Part shown: piece after piece, positions 36,494-45,029 of the stretch | Numbering within the stretch: position 1 is the first letter of the stretch | Layout: every line of letters begins with the position of its first letter | Assembly (NCBI GenBank): GCA_965219125.1 | Contig: CBDCMO010000002.1 | Location: forward strand, 124,001 to 188,000 | Source of the DNA: JBBSOK01 sp965219125 | GTDB taxonomy: Bacteria; Bacteroidota; Bacteroidia; Flavobacteriales; Flavobacteriaceae | Direction: 5' to 3' | DNA: 64,000 bases | Translations under genes and position numbers: made by a program | Notes under the pieces: model-generated | Seen by the model: only the letters and a program-made list of their open reading frames with translations | What the model was told of the DNA's origin: nothing | The model's database searches: none

Positions 36494-37753
36494 ATGAAAG
36501 ATTTATTCGATAAAATTTATAAAGATAAAGGGCCGTTGGGCAAATGGGCTGAATTAGCTGAAGGTTACTTCGTTTTTCCAAAGTTGGAAGGACCTATTTC
36601 TAACCGAATGAAATTTAAAGGCAAAGAAGTTGTAACGTGGAGCATAAACGATTATTTGGGCCTCGCAAATCATCCCGAAGTTCGTAAAGCAGATGCAGAA
36701 GCTGGCGCAAAATATGGCTCAGCCTATCCAATGGGTGCGAGAATGATGAGTGGGCACACAGATTTACACGAAAAATTAGAAACTGAGCTTGCCGAGTTTG
36801 TTAGTAAAGAAGCAGCATATTTATTGAATTTTGGTTATCAAGGAATGGTTTCTACAGTAGATGCATTAGTTTCTAAAGATGACGTTATTGTTTATGACGT
36901 AGATGCGCACGCTTGTATTATAGATGGCGTTCGTTTGCACCTAGGTCAGCGCTTTACTTATAAGCACAACGATATGGAAAGTATCGAGAAAAACCTAGAC
37001 CGAGCTACCAAAATGGCTGAAAAGACAGGTGGCGGAATTCTATTGATTTCTGAAGGTGTTTTCGGAATGCGGGGTGAACAAGGAAAATTAAAAGAAATAA
37101 TTGAGCTTAAAAAGAAATATAATTTCCGCTTTTTTGTTGATGATGCACACGGTTTTGGAACACTTGGTAAAACAGGTGCCGGAGCAGGTGAGGAGCAAGG
37201 TGTTCAAGATGGTATAGATGTTTATTTTGCAACTTTTGCAAAATCATTGGCAAGTACTGGTGCTTTTATTGCTGCGGATGAAGAGATTATAAATTACCTT
37301 AAATACAATTTACGTTCGCAAATGTTTGCCAAATCTTTGCAAATGCAATTGGTTGAAGGCGCATTAAAACGTTTGGATATGTTGCGTACAATGCCAGAAC
37401 TTAAAGAAAAGCTTTGGGAAAACGTAAACGCATTACAATCCGGCCTTAGAGAAAGAGGTTTTGATATTGGTACAACACAAAGTTGTGTAACGCCGGTTTA
37501 TCTTAAAGGAAGTATTCCAGAAGCCATGGCTTTGGTAAAAGATTTACGTGAAAATTACGGAATCTTCTGTAGCATTGTTGTATATCCAGTAATCCCAAAA
37601 GGATTGATTTTATTAAGATTGATACCAACTGCAACGCACACAAGGGATGATATTAACGAAACGTTGGATGCATTTCAAGGTATCCGTGAGCGATTAGAAA
37701 ATGGAACCTATAAAAGACTTTCAGCTTCAGTTGCTGCGGCGATGGGGGAATAA
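36494..37753 (+). CDS. Alpha-oxoamine synthase family PLP enzyme (serine palmitoyltransferase or cysteate acyltransferase type)
   Basis: A 419-residue fold-type I PLP enzyme of the KBL/BioF/SPT family. The PLP-binding lysine is K250 (ATFAKSLAST), with the cofactor Asp and His in VDDAHG (D217, H219) and the ring-stacking His in DVDAHACIIDG. The N-terminal extension (GKWAELAEGYFVFPKLEGPISNRM) is typical of bacterial sphingolipid or sulfonolipid first-step enzymes rather than of Kbl or BioF. It would condense an acyl thioester with serine (sphingolipids) or cysteate (capnine). The cysteine-synthase-like neighbour favours cysteate, but this is not proven. Confidence 0.85.
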   Translation: MKDLFDKIYKDKGPLGKWAELAEGYFVFPKLEGPISNRMKFKGKEVVTWSINDYLGLANHPEVRKADAEAGAKYGSAYPMGARMMSGHTDLHEKLETELAEFVSKEAAYLLNFGYQGMVSTVDALVSKDDVIVYDVDAHACIIDGVRLHLGQRFTYKHNDMESIEKNLDRATKMAEKTGGGILLISEGVFGMRGEQGKLKEIIELKKKYNFRFFVDDAHGFGTLGKTGAGAGEEQGVQDGIDVYFATFAKSLASTGAFIAADEEIINYLKYNLRSQMFAKSLQMQLVEGALKRLDMLRTMPELKEKLWENVNALQSGLRERGFDIGTTQSCVTPVYLKGSIPEAMALVKDLRENYGIFCSIVVYPVIPKGLILLRLIPTATHTRDDINETLDAFQGIRERLENGTYKRLSASVAAAMGE

Positions 37754-37777
37754 TACGAATTTTTTATATATATTTAT

Positions 37778-37806
37778 AAAGCCATCTTTTTAAGGTGGCT
37801 TTTTTC
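37778..37806 (+). terminator. Terminator after the alpha-oxoamine synthase gene
   Basis: Stem AAAGCCATCTT / AAGGTGGCTTT followed by six T residues. Confidence 0.88.
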
Positions 37807-37832
37807 TTGGCATTATTTCACATTTAACTAAT

Positions 37833-38423
37833 ATGAACTTTAAAATAAAGAAAATCTTAATTTTAATATCAGCAATTTTTTTGATCTGTTCTTGTAATAA
37901 TTCTTCGGAAACCGAAAGCGTGCCAATTAAGAAATATCTTGAAGGCATAGATGATTATAAAAATTTATTCTTAGTTTTCAATGATGGACGATATGGTGAA
38001 TTTGGCGGTAACTCTTATGAAATAAAAATTTATAAAAAGAGAAATGATCCTAGGTTATTTGCTGATTATAGAGAATATGAAGCTACAACTGACCCACCGC
38101 CACCGCCAGATAGAAATGATTATAATTCTATAATGCGCCCTTTATACTTGCGTTTTCCCGTTATTGATTCAACAATAGAAATAAAAATAAACGAATTCCA
38201 AAAAGAACTAGCTGAAAAAGCTGTTTTTGAACTAATTAATAATCAATTAAACGTAGAAAATGCAATACCAGGTTTTTATGGTGAATCTTACTTTGTGTAT
38301 ACTAGTAATTATACCTTAAGAATATCTGATGGTAAACCTAATAATTGGAAAAATTATAAACTTCTCAAACAATCTTTATTGAAGAAAAATAAAAGAGAAT
38401 ATCAGGTAATAAGCAAACGCTAA
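37833..38423 (+). CDS. Lipoprotein of unknown function
   Basis: A 196-residue protein with a signal peptide and lipobox (LICSC, Cys at about residue 21), so anchored in the envelope. A proline run (TDPPPPPDR) lies near residue 90. No known domain recognised. Its stop overlaps by four bases the end of the convergent broken amidase gene. Confidence 0.7.
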   Translation: MNFKIKKILILISAIFLICSCNNSSETESVPIKKYLEGIDDYKNLFLVFNDGRYGEFGGNSYEIKIYKKRNDPRLFADYREYEATTDPPPPPDRNDYNSIMRPLYLRFPVIDSTIEIKINEFQKELAEKAVFELINNQLNVENAIPGFYGESYFVYTSNYTLRISDGKPNNWKNYKLLKQSLLKKNKREYQVISKR

Positions 38424-39039
38424 TCCAAACCACTTAAACCTTCCAAAATAATAACCGCCAACTGCGCCTGTTTATCTAGGTTTATCAAATTTTCTAAATC
38501 TCCAATATTAGATAAGTAACCTAATTCTATAACAACAGCAGGAACTTTCACCTCTTTAAGTAAACTAAGATTAGCTGTTTTATAGTTGTAGATTTAAAAG
38601 GCATTTTAGTGTCAAACACTTCTTTTAAACGTTCGGCAAGTTTCTTGCTTTTCTCTGAAGTAATAATGTTTTCAGCATAATAAACTTCAATGCCGTTTGT
38701 AGCAGGGTTATCAGAATAATTTATATGTAAGCTAATAACGTAATCTGCTTGAAAAGCATCGATTTTATTGGCTCTTTGAATGAGTGAAACAAATTTATTA
38801 TCATTTCTTGTAAGCCCAATTTTAAGATTTGTATTTTCATTGTTTTGAGCAATAAATTGCGCTAATTCAAGTACTAACACACTTTCAGAATCTTCAATTG
38901 TAAAATTTCCAAAATCGGTACCGCCGTGAGCGACATCAATTATAACTTTTAATGGTTTGGATTCAATTTTCTCTTGCTGAATAAATGATACGGAAATAAC
39001 TATTGAGATTAGAAAAAGAAGTTTTATGAAATGCTTCAT
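38420..39039 (-). pseudogene. N-acetylmuramoyl-L-alanine amidase (Amidase_3), frameshifted
   Basis: A secreted zinc amidase that would cut the peptide from peptidoglycan. The N-terminal frame (163 residues from 39039) has a signal sequence, the metal His38 in VIIDVAHGG, and His105 in SLHIN, but then ends in an unrelated tail. The rest of the domain continues in the next frame down to 38420, including the catalytic Glu in VPAVVIELGYLSN. Adding one A to the four-A run at 38578-38581 (T run on the plus strand) gives a continuous 206-residue amidase. Either a real recent pseudogene or a sequence error. The open part alone lacks the catalytic Glu. Confidence 0.88.
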
Positions 39040-39112
39040 TTTGCAAGTATGTTTTCTTCAAAATTTTAAAATATGTTTTACTTAAAATGCATTTGAATTT
39101 TTGCACTGTAGA

Positions 39113-40231
39113 TTACAAACTCTTCCTAAAAGTACTACGCTCCTTATGCTGAACAGGCGTATAATCTTTCCAAAGCAATTGTACAGCCGTATTTTCCTTT
39201 AATTCAGGATTGGTTTCAACAGTATGGATTCCTTTGCTGTTGAAGAGATATTGCATTTCTTCAAAAATAATTGCCGTAACGCCTTTTCCTTGATATTCTG
39301 GGTCTATTCCTATTAAATAGAAGGCTGCGGTGTCGTTTTTCTTTTGGGCGCTTAAAATATAACTCCAACCCAATGGAAATAATTTTCCATTTGCTTTTTT
39401 CAACGCCTTTGAAAAAGAAGGCATAACTATTGAAAAAGCCACTAATTTCCCATTTTCATCTTGAATACACGTAATATAATCGGGATGTATAAAACTAAAG
39501 TATTTTTCTTTGTAGTAATCTATTTGATATTGTTGAATGGGAACAAAAGTTTGAAGCGTATTATAGGTTTTGTTTAACAAATCGAACATACTATCTACAA
39601 AGGGTAATATTTCTTTCTTATTTTTAAATCTAACAACAGAAAGTTTATATCGCTCTCTAATAATTTTTGAAAATTTGGCGACCTTTTCAAAAATAGTGTC
39701 AGGAATACTAAGTCTATATTCAACCCAAGTTGCTTGTTTTTCAAAACCTAATTTTTCAAAATGTTTGGCATAATAGGGAAAATGATACCACGTGATCATT
39801 GTATTCATTTCCTCAAATCCTTGCGTTAAAATACCCGCCTTCTCCATATTGCTAAAGCCCATCGGTCCTTCAACATATTCTAAATTTAGTTCAGCTCCTT
39901 TTTCGTAGGCTTTTTCAAGTAATGTTTTTGTTACTTCAATATCATCAATCATATCTAACCAACCAAAGCGGACTTTCTTTTTTCCGGCTTCGTTAATTTC
40001 AAGATTGTTAATTATTATGGCAATCCTACCAACTATTTTATTGTCTTTATAAGCTAAATAATACCAAGCATCCGCATTTTTGAAAACTGGATTTTTAGAC
40101 TCATCCAAGGTTTCAATCTCATCTTTAATAAGCGGCGGAACCCAATAAGGGTTATTCTTATATAATTGAAATGGAAACGTAACAAATTGTTTTAACTCCT
40201 GCTTGCCCGTAATTTGTTTTATTGTAATCAT
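39113..40231 (-). CDS. GNAT-like N-acetyltransferase domain protein
   Basis: A 372-residue cytoplasmic protein. The C-terminal part has the acetyl-CoA loop pattern GIDPEYQGKGVTAIIFEEM (about residues 308-326), the N-terminal half resembles a second GNAT-like fold (AYKDNKIVGRIAIIINN). Such double-GNAT proteins are common in Bacteroidota and uncharacterised. It starts 13 bases after the upstream outer membrane protein gene, so they may share a transcript. Confidence 0.8.
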   Translation of the reverse strand: MITIKQITGKQELKQFVTFPFQLYKNNPYWVPPLIKDEIETLDESKNPVFKNADAWYYLAYKDNKIVGRIAIIINNLEINEAGKKKVRFGWLDMIDDIEVTKTLLEKAYEKGAELNLEYVEGPMGFSNMEKAGILTQGFEEMNTMITWYHFPYYAKHFEKLGFEKQATWVEYRLSIPDTIFEKVAKFSKIIRERYKLSVVRFKNKKEILPFVDSMFDLLNKTYNTLQTFVPIQQYQIDYYKEKYFSFIHPDYITCIQDENGKLVAFSIVMPSFSKALKKANGKLFPLGWSYILSAQKKNDTAAFYLIGIDPEYQGKGVTAIIFEEMQYLFNSKGIHTVETNPELKENTAVQLLWKDYTPVQHKERSTFRKSL

Positions 40232-40243
40232 GTAATATATGGG

Positions 40244-41233
40244 TTATTTGCCACCACCATTGTCAATAATTTCCAATTGGCCTTCTCGTTTTTCTTTTGT
40301 GTCTTTTGCTCGCTGTTTCTTTTTATCACGGCCTGCTTTTCCTTTTTCTTCAATAAAATCATCTTTTCCATGAAAATCAAATCTATAGGAAACGCCAATC
40401 CTTCCGTAAGTTCTGGAAGGTGTGTCTTTTGCATTTAGAAGCACTGAAGCATCTACTTGAAAATCTGAATTAAATAAATATGCTGCGCCTCCTCGAAATA
40501 GTTGATCTGCATAAAAATCACTTTTAATTCCTTGATTTTCAATAAATGCAGAGAATTGCGGATTAAAGGCGTGCGTTAAAGTTAAAATATAAGAATACGT
40601 TGGAAATTCCGTTGAAACTCTATCTACAATAATATTGGTAACAAAAACCCAACCACCAAGCCAGTTATTTTGAGTGGAAAGTACAAACTTGGGACTAATT
40701 TGGGCATCAACTTCGGGTGTGTATGGATTGTCGGCAGAATCAAAATTCGCTCCAACATATAATGAGATTGCCGGAATTAGATCTTCCCACTGAAAAACAT
40801 TATTTTTTCTCCAACTGTAGAGATTAGGGCCTTTTAATTCTCTCTTTCTGTACGGATCGTAAAAAAGATATTTTGCACCTATTGTATTATTTTTGAAGTT
40901 ACTCTGCTTATAATCATAAGGAACGGCGCCACGAGAATCTGTAACAGTGCTATTTTGGTATTCGCCAATTAAACTAACTTCAAGTTCTTCCCTAAAAAAA
41001 CCATATCTAATAGCATAATCGCCATTTATACCAGTTGTTTCAGTTTTAAGAAGATTGTGCTTTTCTTTGCCGTAGCCCAAACCTAATTCAATTTGGAGTA
41101 CATCACGGCCAACTGCAAAAGCTCCCTGAGAAATTCCGGGACGGTTGCTATTCAAAGTTTCGGTATATTGGGCAAAAGCTTGAAAGAAAGGAGCCGTTAA
41201 AAAAATAAAAATCACGATAGATTTCAATTTCAT
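40244..41233 (-). CDS. Putative outer membrane transporter/channel protein
   Basis: A 329-residue protein from the ATG at 41233 with a clear signal peptide (ending near FAQ, residue 22). The mature part is built of alternating amphipathic beta strands with many aromatic residues, as in outer membrane barrels, and begins TLNSNRPGISQGAF, which resembles the group annotated as MetA-pathway-of-phenol-degradation transporters. The C-terminus is a charged Lys/Arg-rich tail after the final barrel strand (SYRFDF), unusual for a barrel. The function is not known. Confidence 0.75.
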   Translation of the reverse strand: MKLKSIVIFIFLTAPFFQAFAQYTETLNSNRPGISQGAFAVGRDVLQIELGLGYGKEKHNLLKTETTGINGDYAIRYGFFREELEVSLIGEYQNSTVTDSRGAVPYDYKQSNFKNNTIGAKYLFYDPYRKRELKGPNLYSWRKNNVFQWEDLIPAISLYVGANFDSADNPYTPEVDAQISPKFVLSTQNNWLGGWVFVTNIIVDRVSTEFPTYSYILTLTHAFNPQFSAFIENQGIKSDFYADQLFRGGAAYLFNSDFQVDASVLLNAKDTPSRTYGRIGVSYRFDFHGKDDFIEEKGKAGRDKKKQRAKDTKEKREGQLEIIDNGGGK

Positions 41234-41313
41234 AAAGATTAGGGTTTGTTTCAAAGATATAAGTTTTATCATTTATTTAATAACGCAATTTCTAATTTTT
41301 ATTGGTCATTATG

Positions 41314-41321
41314 TATTTTTG
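41314..41321 (+). promoter_or_regulatory. -7 element TATTTTTG upstream of the DUF4834 gene
   Basis: Matches TAnnTTTG 21 bases before the ATG at 41342. The -33 TTG is not evident at the standard distance. Confidence 0.4.
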
Positions 41322-41341
41322 AATTAACTAATTTTTTATAA

Positions 41342-41602
41342 ATGGCATTTCTAAAAACAATATTAATAATCTTGTTGGTGTTTTTTGGTCTAAAGTTTTT
41401 GATCAAATTGATGATACCTTATATTTTACGGTATTTTCAGAAGAAAATGGGACAAAAATTTCAAGATGTTTTTAATAATATGAATGGCGCACAACAACAA
41501 ACTAAAGAAGAAGGTAGTGTAACTATTGAAAAAGCTCCAAAAAATAAATCTTCTGAGAAATCAAAAGTGGGAGAGTATGTGGATTACGAAGAAATTGATT
41601 AA
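41342..41602 (+). CDS. DUF4834 family small membrane protein
   Basis: An 86-residue protein with an N-terminal membrane segment (about residues 5-28), then a basic helix, a Gln-rich stretch (NNMNGAQQQT) and a conserved acidic end (VGEYVDYEEID). This matches DUF4834, found almost only in Bacteroidota and of unknown function. It precedes the yfhO-like gene by 31 bases. Confidence 0.85.
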   Translation: MAFLKTILIILLVFFGLKFLIKLMIPYILRYFQKKMGQKFQDVFNNMNGAQQQTKEEGSVTIEKAPKNKSSEKSKVGEYVDYEEID

Positions 41603-41633
41603 TTTTCGACCTTCATAATTCATAGCCTTTTAC

Positions 41634-44129
41634 ATGCCTTTCAATTTCAAAAAATTATTTCCTCATTTTATAATTTTCCTCTTATTTATAGCTGCTTCAT
41701 TGGCTTATTTCAGCCCAGTTTTGCAGGGTAAAATTCTATTTCAAAATGATATAGCCCAATATGTGGGAATGAGCAAACAGCAAGTGGATTATCGTAAAAC
41801 ACACGCTGAAGATTCTTTTTGGACTGATGCAGCATTTGGCGGGATGCCAACCTATCAACTGGGGGCAAGATATCCTAACAATTACATTAAACAATTAGAT
41901 TTAGCAATCAGGTTTTTACCGCGCCCGGCAGACTATCTGTTTCTCTATTTTGTTGGTATGTATATTCTATTTTTAACTTTAAAAGTAGATTACAAACTTG
42001 CATTTATAGGTGCACTGGCATTCGGTTTTTCAACGTATCTTATTATTATTTTGGGAGTTGGGCACAATGCCAAAGCGCACGCTATTGCGTATATGCCGTT
42101 TGTTTTAAGCGGAATTTTCCTCACATTTCGAAGTAAATATTTAGCAGGTTTCATAATAACTGCAGTCGCAATGGGACTGGAATTGGTGGCAAACCACTTT
42201 CAAATGACCTATTATTTGCTTTTTTTGGTTATAATTATTGGGCTTGTTTATTTATATGATGCCGTTAAAAAGAAAGTGATACCTCATTATTTTAAGAGCG
42301 TCGCAATTATGGCAGCTGCCGTTTTACTTGCAGTTGGTTTAAACATAACCAATATTTTGGCGACAAAGCAATACGCAGATTTTTCAACAAGGGGAAAAAG
42401 CGAGCTCACTATTAATGCAGACGGAACGCCGAAAGATAATAATCACGGTTTAACATTCGATTATATTACAGAATATAGTTACGGAAAATTAGAAAGTTTT
42501 AATCTTTTTATACCACGTTTTATGGGTGGCGGCATTAGCGATGCCTTTCCCGAGGATTCTGCAACTGTTGATGCATTGGTTAAAATGGGCGCTTCGCCAC
42601 AAGAAGCAAATCAAGTTTTGGGGCAATTGCCAATGTATTGGGGCGACCAAACTATTGTTGCAGCGCCAGCCTATATTGGTGCCGTAATTATTTTCTTGGC
42701 CATATTAGGTCTCTTTTTAGTGAAAGGAAGATTAAAATGGTGGGTTGTTGGTGGCTTTATTTTGAGCTTGTTACTTTCGTGGGGGAAAAACTTCAGCTTT
42801 TTAACCGAATTATTTATAGATATCGTCCCTCTTTATAATAAGTTTAGAGCGGTTTCTTCAATTCAAATAATCATTGAATTAATCTTGCCCATATTAGCAA
42901 TTGTTGGGCTTCACAAATATTTGACCTTTGGAAATTCGAGTGATATTAATAATTCAGATACGATAAGTAACCGTGATGAAATAAAGAAAAAAGCATTACT
43001 ATATTCCACAGCAATCGTTGGTGGAATCACAGTTTTATTTATCCTTTTTAAAAACGCTTTATTCGATTTTGCGAGTCCGTACGATTCTATGATTAGAGAA
43101 CAAATGGGCCTTCAATTGGTTGATGCCGTTCGGGAAGATAGAATGACAGTTTTTACAAATGATGCGTTGCGTTCTTTGGTTTTCGTCTTGCTTACAGCAG
43201 CAACTTTATGGTTTTTCATAAAAGGAAAATTGAAAAGAACACTGGCAATCGTTTTCATTGGAACATTAATAGTAATAGATCTTGTAGGCGTAGACAAGCG
43301 TTACGTAACCAACGAAGATTTTGTGCAAGCGCGCGTGATGGAAAAACCATTTTTACCGTCACCTGCAGACGAATTAATAATGAAAGACGACGGACATTAT
43401 CGCGTTTACGATGCGGCAGACCCGAACGGATCTTTCAACAGCGGGCGTTCAGCTTATTTTCATAATACGTTGGGTGGCTATCACGCCGCAAAACCAAGGC
43501 GAATGAATGACTTAAATGATTTCTATATTTCAAAAGGAAATTTGGGAATTATGAATATGATGAATGTTCGTTATTTTATAATCAACAACAAAACGAAGGG
43601 CACTTTTGCGCAGTTAAATCCGTATGCAAATGGCAATGCTTGGTTTGTTGATAATGTTATTGAGGCTAAAACCGCAAATGACGAAATAAAACTATTGGAT
43701 AGTTTAAACACGCAGAAAACTGCAGTTGTTGCTTCAGCTTATATGAAAGATGTGCCAACAAAAAATGTATCGCGAGATACATCTGCAACAATCGATTTGG
43801 CGAAATATGAACCACAATATCTGGTTTATGAAACCGCTTCAAAAACGGAGCAACTTGCCATTTTTTCTGAAGTTTATTACGCCGATGGTTGGAATGCTTT
43901 TATAAATGGCAAGCCAGCTGACTATTTCAGGGCGGATTATGTTTTGAGGGCAATGAAAATACCTGCTGGAAATAATAAAATTGAATTCAAATTTGCACCA
44001 ACCGTAATTAAAACGGGAAGCACCGTTTCACTTATAAGTAGTATTATTTTGGTGTTGCTTATTTTGGGAGCTATTTATTTCAAATTGAAATCGAAATCAA
44101 AACGAACTATTGAAAAAACCGAAATTTAA
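41634..44129 (+). CDS. YfhO family membrane protein
   Basis: An 831-residue integral membrane protein with about 12-13 hydrophobic segments: one cluster at 10-235, another at 340-545, and one at the extreme C-terminus (about 800-820). The soluble segment at 570-790 contains the YDAADPNGSFNSGRSAYFHNTLGGYHAAKP strip (read in parts) typical of YfhO, a GT-C-like fold family. In Gram-positive relatives YfhO glycosylates lipoteichoic acid; in Bacteroidota its target is unknown. Located close to a glycosyltransferase gene, consistent with envelope glycan work. Confidence 0.9.
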   Translation: MPFNFKKLFPHFIIFLLFIAASLAYFSPVLQGKILFQNDIAQYVGMSKQQVDYRKTHAEDSFWTDAAFGGMPTYQLGARYPNNYIKQLDLAIRFLPRPADYLFLYFVGMYILFLTLKVDYKLAFIGALAFGFSTYLIIILGVGHNAKAHAIAYMPFVLSGIFLTFRSKYLAGFIITAVAMGLELVANHFQMTYYLLFLVIIIGLVYLYDAVKKKVIPHYFKSVAIMAAAVLLAVGLNITNILATKQYADFSTRGKSELTINADGTPKDNNHGLTFDYITEYSYGKLESFNLFIPRFMGGGISDAFPEDSATVDALVKMGASPQEANQVLGQLPMYWGDQTIVAAPAYIGAVIIFLAILGLFLVKGRLKWWVVGGFILSLLLSWGKNFSFLTELFIDIVPLYNKFRAVSSIQIIIELILPILAIVGLHKYLTFGNSSDINNSDTISNRDEIKKKALLYSTAIVGGITVLFILFKNALFDFASPYDSMIREQMGLQLVDAVREDRMTVFTNDALRSLVFVLLTAATLWFFIKGKLKRTLAIVFIGTLIVIDLVGVDKRYVTNEDFVQARVMEKPFLPSPADELIMKDDGHYRVYDAADPNGSFNSGRSAYFHNTLGGYHAAKPRRMNDLNDFYISKGNLGIMNMMNVRYFIINNKTKGTFAQLNPYANGNAWFVDNVIEAKTANDEIKLLDSLNTQKTAVVASAYMKDVPTKNVSRDTSATIDLAKYEPQYLVYETASKTEQLAIFSEVYYADGWNAFINGKPADYFRADYVLRAMKIPAGNNKIEFKFAPTVIKTGSTVSLISSIILVLLILGAIYFKLKSKSKRTIEKTEI

Positions 44130-44148
44130 ACTTTAAAAAAAACCTATT

Positions 44149-44913
44149 ATGAAATATCTAAAAATTTTTGGGCTAATTGTGATGATTACATTTTTTAGCT
44201 GCAATACAAAAGACAAAAGCACAAGCCCAGAAAGTCAGCCGGCAGATTCTACCTTAACCAATAAAGTTGCATCAGACACGCTTACAAAACATTTAAAACC
44301 GTTTGATCCAGAATTACCAACAATCGGGCTTTTAATGTATAATGGCGTTTTACAATCTGAAGTTGTTGCAACTTCCGATGTTTTTGCAAAACCGGACGGG
44401 CCAGAAGGAAAGCAATTATTTAATGTAATTACAATCGCAGAAACTGAAAATGCTATAACCACGGAAGAAGGATTGCATTTAATACCAGATTACACATTTG
44501 AAAATTGCCCAAAACTCACAGCCCTTTTTGTGCCGAGCGCTTATGATATGTACGCCCAAGTCCATAATCCTAAAATCGTAGATTTTATTCGTCAAAAAGA
44601 TAAGGAAACACAATACACAGTTAGCAATTGTGCAGGCGCACAGCTTATAGGCGCCTCCGGAATTGCAGATGGTTATAAAATTGTAACTTGGATTGGCGGC
44701 GGCGAACAACTTCAAAAAGATTATCCAAATTTAAAAGTGCAGGATGATTCTAAGGTTTCTTTTGTTGAAGATGGAAAATATAGTTCAAGTAATGGTAATT
44801 TGACAAGCTATATTTCTGCATTAAACTTATTGGAAAAAATGACGTCGATAAAACAAAGAGAATTTGTTGAGTCTTATTTGTATCTTGATAGACTTCAGGA
44901 TTGGAAGAAATAG
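44149..44913 (+). CDS. DJ-1/PfpI family lipoprotein
   Basis: A 254-residue protein: signal peptide with lipobox-like FFSC (Cys18), a polar linker to residue 55, and a DJ-1/PfpI domain. The nucleophile-elbow cysteine is C161 in VSNCAGAQLIG, matching the family's active-site position. DJ-1-like proteins include proteases, glyoxalases and transcription factor parts; the lipid-anchored form is unusual and no activity can be given. Starts 20 bases after the YfhO gene. Confidence 0.85.
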   Translation: MKYLKIFGLIVMITFFSCNTKDKSTSPESQPADSTLTNKVASDTLTKHLKPFDPELPTIGLLMYNGVLQSEVVATSDVFAKPDGPEGKQLFNVITIAETENAITTEEGLHLIPDYTFENCPKLTALFVPSAYDMYAQVHNPKIVDFIRQKDKETQYTVSNCAGAQLIGASGIADGYKIVTWIGGGEQLQKDYPNLKVQDDSKVSFVEDGKYSSSNGNLTSYISALNLLEKMTSIKQREFVESYLYLDRLQDWKK

Positions 44914-44923
44914 ATTTTTGTTA

Positions 44924-45013
44924 TTCTCTGTGAAACTCATCGTTTCTCTGCGCAACTCAGTGTAACTATTATAACGCAGAGTTGCACTGAGAGAAGGAGT
45001 TGTACTGAGAAAG
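44924..45013. repeat. Intergenic imperfect repeat (CTCTGyGmAACTCA units)
   Basis: Two direct units of the type CTCTGTGAAACTCA / CTCTGCGCAACTCAG are followed, in inverted sense, by GAGTTGCACTGAGAGAAG and GAGTTGTACTGAGAAAG. The block can fold into one large imperfect hairpin. Similar short repeats are familiar from flavobacterial intergenic DNA; their role is unknown. Confidence 0.6.
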
Positions 45014-45029
45014 TTTAAATAATTTCGAA

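Noticed and set aside
40228..40438. Short overlapping frames between the GNAT and outer membrane genes
   Set aside because: They are shadows of the two real genes; composition and context do not support them.
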